Positions 8,304 to 15,099 of a stretch of DNA of 58,091 nt are shown here, in pieces. The position numbers and the translations under genes were made by a program. Each line of letters opens with the position of its first letter. The stretch's first letter is position 1. The DNA is from Planctomycetota bacterium (lineage in GTDB: Bacteria > Planctomycetota > UBA1135 > GCA-002686595): the NCBI GenBank assembly GCA_016795325.1, contig JAEUHY010000061.1, positions 1-58,091 of the forward strand. The letters are read 5' to 3'. Below the pieces are notes generated by a model, which saw only the letters and a program-made list of their open reading frames with translations, had not been told where the DNA came from and ran no database searches.

Positions 8304-9505
8304 GGGCGCACCTCCAGGACCCCCGCTTCGCCCGCGCGACGGAACAGCCGCGCCGGCTCCGCCAACGCGCGCGCCAGCCCGAGCGCGCCCTCGGGCGTGG
8401 CGCGCGAGCTCGCGCGTTCGCCGTACTTGGCGTCGCTCGCCTTGAGCATGCTGAAGGGCGATTCGACGCCCTCGACGAGCGCCGAACCCGGCTGCAGGCG
8501 CAGCTTCACGACGCCGCTGACGTGCTCCTGCGTCGACTCGAAGAACGCTTCGAGGTTGCGCTGGAACGGATCGTGGAACAGACCGGAGTGCAGACGGCGG
8601 CCGTAGATGTCGCCGAGGTGGTCCTTCCAGAAGCGCTGCTCTTCGATGAGCACGAGCTTCTCGAGCTCGCGGTGCGCTTCGATCAGCACCTCCGCGGCGG
8701 GCGCTTCGAACGCGATGCGGCCCTTGATGCCGAGCACGGTGTCGCCGAGGTGGTAGCCGCGGCCGACGCCGAGCGCCCCCGCCGAGAGGTTGAGCTGCTC
8801 GACGAGCGTGACGGGGTCGAGCCGCGCGCCGTTGAGCGCCACGGGCACGCCGCGTTCGAACTCGAGGGTGATGCGCGCCGAACCGCTGGCGCCGCGCGTC
8901 CAGTACCACGCCTCCTCGGGCAGAGGCTCGCTCGAGGTGTGCAGCTCGCCGCCGCCGATCGTGACGCCCCACAGGCCCTGGTTGACCGAATACTTCCCAC
9001 CCGCGGGCGGAACCGGCAGTCCCTGCTCGCGCAGCCAGGCGCGCTGTTCGTCGCGGCTCGGCGCGAGGTCGCGCACCGGCGCGAGCACGGACAGATTGGG
9101 CGCGATCGTGGCGAGCGCGGCCTCGAAACGCACCTGGTCATTGCCGGCGGCCGTGCAGCCGTGCGCAACGGTGTCGAAGCCGAAGATTTGGGCCTCGCGC
9201 GCGAGGATTTCGGCCTGCAGGCCGCGCTCCGCGCCCACCGACAGCGGATACACGCCGCCGCGCCGAACGTTGGCGGAGATGAGCCAGCGGATCACACGCT
9301 GGAACATCTCGGCGCGCGCGTCGGCGAAGCGGTGCTCGACGGCGCCGAGGGCCAGCGCCCGTTCGGCGAGTTCGCTGCGCTCAGCTGCGCTCCAACCGCC
9401 GCAGTCGACGGCCAAGGTCGTGACCTGCGCGCCCTTGACGCGCGTCAGCCACGCGACGAGGTAGGACGTGTCGAGACCACCGGAATAGGCCAGCAATACG
9501 CGCAT
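8300..9505 (-). CDS. argG: Argininosuccinate synthase
   Basis: A 401-residue enzyme joining citrulline and aspartate with ATP hydrolysis to AMP. It starts with the PP-loop AYSGGLDTS (6-14) and carries GCTAAGNDQVRF (116-127), a divergent form of the usual GCTGKGNDQVRF, plus KYSVNQGLWG in place of the common NLWG context. It also has SSEPLPEEA and the C-terminal tyrosine/lysine-rich region. ATG at 9505 is the first start after the argR stop, with a 44-nt gap. That gap holds a 12-bp direct repeat (9526-9537 and 9540-9551, AAACGAGGCTCT), the second copy running into the argR stop. The divergent motifs suggest an ASS subfamily like that of organisms using N-acyl-citrulline. Confidence 0.9.
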   Translation of the reverse strand: MRVLLAYSGGLDTSYLVAWLTRVKGAQVTTLAVDCGGWSAAERSELAERALALGAVEHRFADARAEMFQRVIRWLISANVRRGGVYPLSVGAERGLQAEILAREAQIFGFDTVAHGCTAAGNDQVRFEAALATIAPNLSVLAPVRDLAPSRDEQRAWLREQGLPVPPAGGKYSVNQGLWGVTIGGGELHTSSEPLPEEAWYWTRGASGSARITLEFERGVPVALNGARLDPVTLVEQLNLSAGALGVGRGYHLGDTVLGIKGRIAFEAPAAEVLIEAHRELEKLVLIEEQRFWKDHLGDIYGRRLHSGLFHDPFQRNLEAFFESTQEHVSGVVKLRLQPGSALVEGVESPFSMLKASDAKYGERASSRATPEGALGLARALAEPARLFRRAGEAGVLEVRP

Positions 9506-9549
9506 GGAATTGGCTCCGCCCCGGTAAACGAGGCTCTGAAAACGAGGCT

Positions 9550-9975
9550 CTAGAGAAGCTCTTGGATGCGGCGGCGCACGCGCTGCGCCGCCGCCTGGGA
9601 CTTGACCGCGACGAGCACCGTGTCGTCGCCGGCGATGGTGCCGAGCAGCCCGTCGAGTTCCTCGGACTCGAGCGCGCGCGCCACCGCGCTCGCCGCGCCC
9701 GGCTCACAGGTCATGAGCAGCAGCTCGGAAACGGGCTCGACCGAGCGCAGCAGGCTGCGCAGCTGCTCCAGCGGCGTGACGCGCTCTTCCTCGACGATCT
9801 GGTACGCCCCGGCGCGCTTGGCGACGTTCAGCGCACGCAGATCACGCGACAAAACCGGCTGCGAGGCGCCGAGCCCGCGCCGCTCGAGCTTCTCGAGCAG
9901 CTCTTCCTGGCTGTGGACCGGCGTCTCGAGCAACAGCTCGCGAATGGCGGCGCGGCGACGGTCGCGGTTTTGCAT
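9550..9975 (-). CDS. argR: Arginine repressor
   Basis: A 141-residue ArgR/AhrC-family regulator. The N-terminal winged helix-turn-helix (about 1-70) includes SQEELLEKLERRG and SQPVLSRDLRALNVAK. The C-terminal domain has the oligomerisation and arginine-binding motif GTIAGDDTVLVAV. Start chosen at ATG 9975 because the family begins just there; the longer upstream frame would run through the AT-rich operator region and add an unrelated Arg/Pro-rich stretch. It is the first gene of the arginine operon, so it probably autoregulates and controls the whole unit through the inverted repeat just upstream. Confidence 0.9.
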   Translation of the reverse strand: MQNRDRRRAAIRELLLETPVHSQEELLEKLERRGLGASQPVLSRDLRALNVAKRAGAYQIVEEERVTPLEQLRSLLRSVEPVSELLLMTCEPGAASAVARALESEELDGLLGTIAGDDTVLVAVKSQAAAQRVRRRIQELL

Positions 9976-9990
9976 CGGGCGGGGGCGACA

Positions 9991-10038
9991 GAGAATAATT
10001 CGAAAGCCGAACGTGTCAATAGGCGCATGATTATTCTC
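9991..10038. promoter_or_regulatory. Likely ArgR operator (ARG-box pair)
   Basis: Two 9-bp perfect inverted arms, GAGAATAAT at 9991-9999 and ATTATTCTC at 10030-10038, flank 30 bp. The first arm is part of the palindrome GAATAATTC (9993-10001). These AT-rich blocks stand out in very GC-rich DNA and resemble the ARG-box half-sites of other bacteria (TGAATAATTATTCA-like). They lie just upstream of the argR start, between argR and the divergent RCC1-like gene, so the site may affect both. Confidence 0.6.
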
Positions 10039-10124
10039 CTCCGAGGCCGCCAGGCGCCGCCGCAGGTTGTCGGTTAGCTTCGCTCCTACGCGGATCGGCG
10101 GAGTTCGCGGGCACAGGGAAGGGA

Positions 10125-12371
10125 ATGCAGCACATGCGCAGCAACTTGGCGGGGTCGGTGGCTCTGGCGGCGGCCGCGCTGGCGAGCGCAGCAGCGAGCG
10201 CGCAGGCGCAGAGCGTGTGGATGTCGACAGGCGGAACGGTGTTCGACTCACGCGACCTCGAGCGGACCTACAGCGCGACCTCCGGTGGCTCCAACCACAC
10301 CGCCGCGATCGACGGGACCGGCGTGGCGCGGGGCTGGGGCTACAACGCCTACGGCGGCTGCACGCCGGCGAGCCTCCCGGCGGGCGTGACGTACACGAAG
10401 GTCTCGGCCGGCGGCGACTACTCGATCGGATTGGGATCCGACGGCTTGCTCCGCGCCTGGGGCGTGGGGCCGTCCTGGGGCGGCAACATCACCCCGCCGA
10501 CGCCGCCCCCGGGACTGACGTACACCGATGTGGCCGCCGGATCGGCCTGGGCCTGCGCGCTGCGCTCCAACGGAACGGTCGTCGCCTGGGGCACGAACTC
10601 GTTCAACTGGACCAACGTTCCGGCGCTTCCCGCCGGCCTGACCTACACCAAGGTCGCCTCGAGCACGGGCCACTCGGCTGCTTTGCGCAGCAACGGCACG
10701 CTGGTGGCCTGGGGCGGCGAGAACGAGTACGGGCAGCTCAACCTCTCGATCCCTGCGCTTCCGCCGGGCGTGACGTACGTCGACGTCGACTGTGGCGCAT
10801 ACCACACGATCGCGCTGCGCAGCGACGGCCAGTTGCGCCACTGGGGTGCGACGAACTACGGCGTCGGGAACCTCCCGCCGCTGCCCCCCGGCGTCACCTA
10901 CGTGGACGTCACCGCGGGCGGCTACAGCAGCGCGGCCTTGCGCAGCGACGGGCAGATCGTGGCCTGGGGACTCTCGAATCCGGCCGGGATCGTGCCGGCG
11001 CTCCCCGCGGGAGTGAGTTATGTCGCCGTCGATGCCGGCAACTCGCACACCGTCGCGCGGCGCAGCGACGGGCGCGTGGTGTGCTTCGGCAACAACGAGT
11101 ACGTGCAGTGCGGCCTTCCGCCGACGCCGGCGGGAGTGCAGATCGAGCAAGCGGCGCTGTTTGGGCACACGGCCCTGCTGTACAGCAACGGCCAGATCTA
11201 CTCGACGCCTTCCGGCTGGGGGCAGACCGAGGTCGTGCCGACGCTGCCGGCGGGCGTGCGCTTCACGGACCTGAGCGTCGGGATCTTCTACAACGCGGCG
11301 CTGCGCAGCGACGGACAGATTTCGTGCTGGGGCCTCAACTCGAGCGGTCAGTGCAACACGCCGGCGCTGCCGCCCGGATTGACGTACATCGCAGTCTCCG
11401 CGCAGCACGACCACACCGCGGCGATCCGCAGCGACGGCACGCTCGCGCTGTGGGGCGACAACACCTACGGACAACTCAACATGCCCGCGCCCCCGCCGGG
11501 CCACCGCTACGTCGAAGTCGTGGTCGGCCGACACCACACGCTCGCGCGAGCGACGAACGGCAGTGTCTACGCGGGCGGCAAGAACGAATACGGCCAGTGT
11601 GACGTGCCCGCGCTGCCGCCCGGGACGAGTTTCGTCGAGCTCGCGGCGGGCGACGAGTTCTCGGTGGCGCGCCTCAGCAATGGAGCGGTGCTCGCCTGGG
11701 GCTTCAACGGCTCCGGTCAGATCAACGTGCCCGCGCTGCCGTCCGGGCTGCGCTACACCTCGATCACGGCGTGCAGCGCGAGTGTCATGGCGCGCCGCAG
11801 CGACGGCGCCGTCATCACCTGGGGCTGGAACGGTGTGCTGTACCCGGCGCTGCCGAGCGCGCCCGCAGGCTCAGTGATCGCCTCGGCGCAGATCACAGGC
11901 AGTAGCAACGCCGTGTTCCGCTTCGAAGGCTGCACGAGCGGCGCGAGCTACTGCAGCTCGAGCACCACGACGAACTCGTGCGCGCCGTCGATCTCCGCCA
12001 GCGGCCTCGCCAGCGCTTCGGCGAGCTCGGGCTTCACGCTGCAGTGCTCGAGCGTGGAAGGCCAACGCGCGGGCCTCTTCTTCTACGGCGTCAGCGGCCC
12101 GCGTGACACGCCCTTCGGCGGTGGCACGAGCCGCTTGTGCGTGAACTCGCCGACGCAACGCATGGGCGTGCTCAACTCGGGCGGAAACTCAGGCGCCTGC
12201 GACGGCGCCTTCGCGCAGGACTGGCGCGCGTTCGTCGCCTCGCAGCCCAGCGCGCTCGGCGCCCCCTTCAACCCGGGCGACCTGGTCCACGCGCAGGCTT
12301 GGTTCCGCGATCCGCCCGCGCCCAGCGGCTCGAACCTCTCGAACGCGATCTCGTTCGCGCTCTGCCAGTAG
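10125..12371 (+). CDS. Secreted RCC1-like beta-propeller protein with Cys-containing C-terminal module
   Basis: A 748-residue exported protein. An N-terminal signal peptide (about 1-29, cleavage near AQA/QS) is followed by about 13 RCC1-type repeats of 45-50 residues with the pattern PALPPGVTYVDVxAGxxHTxALRSDGxVxAWGxNxxGQ, enough for about two seven-bladed propellers. Residues from about 602 onward form a Cys-containing module (SYC..., NSCAPSISASG, GQRAGLFFYG, NSGG, AWFRDP, GSNLSNA) that recurs in other proteins of this window. A second ATG at 10134 is an equally good start. It is divergent from argR. The binding partner is unknown; a cell-surface interaction role is inferred. Confidence 0.85.
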   Translation: MQHMRSNLAGSVALAAAALASAAASAQAQSVWMSTGGTVFDSRDLERTYSATSGGSNHTAAIDGTGVARGWGYNAYGGCTPASLPAGVTYTKVSAGGDYSIGLGSDGLLRAWGVGPSWGGNITPPTPPPGLTYTDVAAGSAWACALRSNGTVVAWGTNSFNWTNVPALPAGLTYTKVASSTGHSAALRSNGTLVAWGGENEYGQLNLSIPALPPGVTYVDVDCGAYHTIALRSDGQLRHWGATNYGVGNLPPLPPGVTYVDVTAGGYSSAALRSDGQIVAWGLSNPAGIVPALPAGVSYVAVDAGNSHTVARRSDGRVVCFGNNEYVQCGLPPTPAGVQIEQAALFGHTALLYSNGQIYSTPSGWGQTEVVPTLPAGVRFTDLSVGIFYNAALRSDGQISCWGLNSSGQCNTPALPPGLTYIAVSAQHDHTAAIRSDGTLALWGDNTYGQLNMPAPPPGHRYVEVVVGRHHTLARATNGSVYAGGKNEYGQCDVPALPPGTSFVELAAGDEFSVARLSNGAVLAWGFNGSGQINVPALPSGLRYTSITACSASVMARRSDGAVITWGWNGVLYPALPSAPAGSVIASAQITGSSNAVFRFEGCTSGASYCSSSTTTNSCAPSISASGLASASASSGFTLQCSSVEGQRAGLFFYGVSGPRDTPFGGGTSRLCVNSPTQRMGVLNSGGNSGACDGAFAQDWRAFVASQPSALGAPFNPGDLVHAQAWFRDPPAPSGSNLSNAISFALCQ

Positions 12372-12395
12372 CTTCGACGCTCCAGCGTTTTTCTG

Positions 12396-12435
12396 CGCGC
12401 CCCGCGCGGCGGCCCACCCGGCCCCGCGCGGGGCG
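12396..12435. terminator. Strong GC hairpin between convergent RCC1-like gene and flagellin
   Basis: Perfect 13-bp arms (GCGCCCCGCGCGG at 12396-12408 and its complement at 12423-12435) with a 14-nt loop, 25 bases after the stop of the RCC1-like gene. No T-run follows on either strand. It is a candidate bidirectional terminator. The rest of 12436-12659 shows no gene. Confidence 0.45.
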
Positions 12436-12659
12436 CTGTGTTGGGTCGCTGCCGACGCGGGCGGACTTCCTCGGACGCGAGAGCGGTGAACGATCGAGCG
12501 CGAGCCGAATGCGCTCCGCTCGCGCTGTCGTTCATGGCCGCGCACTGAGTCTGTGATGTTCACTCGCTCGACCACGCGCTTCGCTCGCGACCGGGGAGTA
12601 GCGCCGGTGCGCGGCGAGCTCCAACGCGCGGCGCAACCCGGCGTCCGATCCGTGCGTGC

Positions 12660-13481
12660 TCAGAGACCGAGCAGCCGGAGCGCGAGCTGCGGCTGCAGGT
12701 TCGCCTGCGCGAGCACCGACACCGCCGCCTGCTGCAGGATCGAGTTGCGCGCGAGGTCGGCCGTTTCGAGCGCGATGTCGACGTCGCGGATGCGCGACTC
12801 GGAGGCGGCCAGGTTGTCGCGCTGGTTCAAGATCGAGCGCAGCGTGCTGTCGAGGCGATTCTGCGTGGCGCCGAAACGTCCACGCGCGCGGCTGATGTCG
12901 TCGATCGCGCTGTCGATCGCGCTGAGCGCCCCCTGCGACGCGGACGCGCTCGACAGCGCGAGCGCCGCGATGCCCAGGGTCGACGCGTTGGCATCGGGCA
13001 ACGTCACCGCCACGGTCTGGCCCGCCATCGAGCCGACGACGATGTCGAGCGTCGTCGCGACGCCGTTGAGCAGGTTCACGCCGTTGAACGTCGTCTGCGA
13101 TGCGACCCGCCCGATCTCCACGATCAACTCCTGGAACTCGGCGTCGAGCGCCCCGCGATCCGTCGTGGCGAGCGTTCCGTTGGACGCCTGCACCGCGAGC
13201 TCGCGCATCCGAATCAGGTTGTTCGAGACCTCCGACAACGCGCCATCGGCCGTCTGCGCCAGCGAGATGCCGTCCTGTGTCGCGCGGCTGGCCGCCGTGA
13301 GCGAACGCACCTGCGCGCGCATGCGCTCGGAGATCGCGAGGCCAGCGGCGTCGTCGGCGGCGGTGACGATGCGCAGTCCGCTCGAGAGCCGCGCGAAGTT
13401 GCCCTGCAAACGGCCGGTGATGAGCGCGAGATTGCGCTGCGCAGTGAGCGCGCTCACGTTGGTGTTGATGCGCAATCCCAT
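12660..13481 (-). CDS. fliC: Short flagellin
   Basis: The 273-residue protein begins MGLRINTNVSALTAQRNL and has the conserved N-terminal D0/D1 coiled region (RLSSGLRI, ADDAAGLAISERMRAQ, MRELAVQASNGT, FNGVNLLNG). It ends with the matching C-terminal D1/D0 region (RGRFGATQNRLDSTLRSI, ESRIRDVD, QAAVSVLAQANLQPQLALRLLG). The central variable D2/D3 part is almost absent, leaving about 60 residues, so this is a minimal filament subunit. Secretion would be through the flagellar type III apparatus, but no other flagellar gene lies in the window. Start at ATG 13481 by family alignment; the longer open frame upstream is not protein-like. Confidence 0.93.
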   Translation of the reverse strand: MGLRINTNVSALTAQRNLALITGRLQGNFARLSSGLRIVTAADDAAGLAISERMRAQVRSLTAASRATQDGISLAQTADGALSEVSNNLIRMRELAVQASNGTLATTDRGALDAEFQELIVEIGRVASQTTFNGVNLLNGVATTLDIVVGSMAGQTVAVTLPDANASTLGIAALALSSASASQGALSAIDSAIDDISRARGRFGATQNRLDSTLRSILNQRDNLAASESRIRDVDIALETADLARNSILQQAAVSVLAQANLQPQLALRLLGL

Positions 13482-13826
13482 GGGTTGTGGGCCGTTCGCC
13501 ACTCCCTTCGACGCTCCGCCCGTCCGATCTCCAGACTCAGTCGGAACTCTGCGTTTCCCCTCGTGCGCGCCGGAATCTCCGTCTCGAGCCGCTGCGCCGA
13601 AACCGCATCTCTGGCGCCGCGGGACTGCTCTCCACGCTGATTCTCGGGCTCGGACGGTCGGCCGCTGCGGAGCACTCCCGTTTCGCTGTCGAAGTCTCGC
13701 GGCTCGGGCGGAAGAGCCGCGCTCGCAACACAAGACGCAAGAAAGACGACTGAGCGCAATGAGCTGAACCGATTCCGCAAACCGCGGCATGATGGACGAC
13801 GCGGAACCCACCCACCGGAGTCGCAC
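13482..13826. other. Divergent intergenic region without gene
   Basis: These 345 bp separate the minus-strand flagellin start from the plus-strand beta-helix gene. The promoters of both must lie here. I looked for sigma-28 (TAAA-N15-GCCGATAA) and sigma-54 (TGGCAC-N5-TTGC) patterns upstream of flagellin and saw no convincing match. No other structure noted. Confidence 0.5.
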
Positions 13827-15056
13827 ATGCTCACGCCTGCGAAGCTCGCTCTCGCCTCGATCCTCTTCAGCAACCTTGCGGCCGCGCAGTCGACGTGGTT
13901 CGTCGATGCAAACGCCGTCGCGCCGTTCGACGGCACGGCGGCGCATCCCTACCAGCAAATCAAGGATGCCATCGCTGCGGCGAGCACGCTGACAGGCGAC
14001 ACGCTGCTCGTCGCGCCGGGTAGGTACCAGTCGTTCAGCACCGCGAAGCGGCTCACCATCCGCAGCACAGGCGGAGCGCTCGTCACCGGCATCCAACCCG
14101 CGACGCCGAACACGCTCAAGACGGTCCGACACCTCTCGTCGGCCTACAACTCCACGCTCGAGGGCTTCACCATCTGGGCAGCGCCGGCAGGAATGGCCGT
14201 GGACAGCCAGGGATTGACCATGAATCGCTGCATCTTGCTCGGAGGCGGCGCGGCGTACGCAGGCTTCCACGGTGACGGCGGAGAGGCCAATCACTGCCTG
14301 ATCACCGGCTTCGACTTCGGTCTCCAGGCTGCCACCAACCTGTGCGGCGCCTACTGCGAGATGCGTGCGCACAACTCGATCCTCCAGGACAACGTGCTCG
14401 ACTTCGGAGCTTTCTCCGAGGGTTTCTACTGCGTGTGCGAGTCGATCGACCCGATTCAGGGGTACGCGCTCTGTTTGGTTCAAGCCGCGCCTCAGTGCTT
14501 CGACTTTCTCGGCCACGACTTCCACTTGCTGCCGAGTTCGCCGTGCATCGACGCGGGAGATCCGACGTCACCGCTCGATCCCGATGGAACGCGCGCCGAC
14601 ATCGGCCCGCTCCCCTACGACCCGAACTACCAGCCGTACACGAGCTACTGCACAGCCAAGGTGAACAGCCTGGGTTGCACGCCGTCCATCGCGGCGCAGA
14701 ACACCGCCAGCCTCACGAGCCCACAGCCCTTCTGGATCAGCTGCACCAACCAGATCAGCCAGCGCAGCGGCCTGATGTCGTACGGCTTCGCTCCGCTCGC
14801 CACGCCCTACCAAGGCGGCTTCAAGTGTGTGGCCTCTCCTACGCGTCGCTCTGGCCTGCTGAACTCGGGCGGCAACGCGGGAGCGCCTGATTGCTCGGGC
14901 GTGTTCACGCTCGACTTCAACGCGACGATCCGCGCAGGGCTCGATCCCGCGCTCACGCTCGGCGAGGAGGTCTACTGCCAATTCTGGGCGCGCGACGCGG
15001 CCGCGAGCTTTGGAAGCAACCGCAGCAACGCGCTGCGCTTCCGCGTCGCGCCGTAG
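13827..15056 (+). CDS. Secreted right-handed beta-helix protein with Cys-containing C-terminal module
   Basis: A 409-residue exported protein with signal peptide at about 1-21 (LAAAQ). Residues about 22-270 look like a short pectate-lyase/DUF1565-type parallel beta-helix: FVDANAVAPFDGTAAHPYQQIKDAI and GDTLLVAPGRY are typical openings, and SSPCIDAGDP followed by DGTRADIG is the typical end. Residues about 275-409 form the recurring module (SYCTAKVNSLGCTPSI, QRSGLMSYGF, LLNSGGNAG, CQFWARD, GSNRSNALRF). No catalytic residues for a lyase are evident, so it is more likely adhesive or structural. A purine-rich CCGGAG precedes the ATG. Confidence 0.82.
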   Translation: MLTPAKLALASILFSNLAAAQSTWFVDANAVAPFDGTAAHPYQQIKDAIAAASTLTGDTLLVAPGRYQSFSTAKRLTIRSTGGALVTGIQPATPNTLKTVRHLSSAYNSTLEGFTIWAAPAGMAVDSQGLTMNRCILLGGGAAYAGFHGDGGEANHCLITGFDFGLQAATNLCGAYCEMRAHNSILQDNVLDFGAFSEGFYCVCESIDPIQGYALCLVQAAPQCFDFLGHDFHLLPSSPCIDAGDPTSPLDPDGTRADIGPLPYDPNYQPYTSYCTAKVNSLGCTPSIAAQNTASLTSPQPFWISCTNQISQRSGLMSYGFAPLATPYQGGFKCVASPTRRSGLLNSGGNAGAPDCSGVFTLDFNATIRAGLDPALTLGEEVYCQFWARDAAASFGSNRSNALRFRVAP

Positions 15057-15099
15057 CGAACGCTTCGCCTCGCGCGCGGAGCACGTCCGCGCGAGAAGC

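Noticed and set aside
9526..9551. 12-bp direct repeat AAACGAGGCTCT between argR and argG
   Set aside because: Two copies only, 14 bp apart, one overlapping the argR stop; probably slippage without functional meaning.
10260..11870. Direct repeats of about 140-150 bp
   Set aside because: Explained by RCC1 blades encoded in frame; not a noncoding repeat array.
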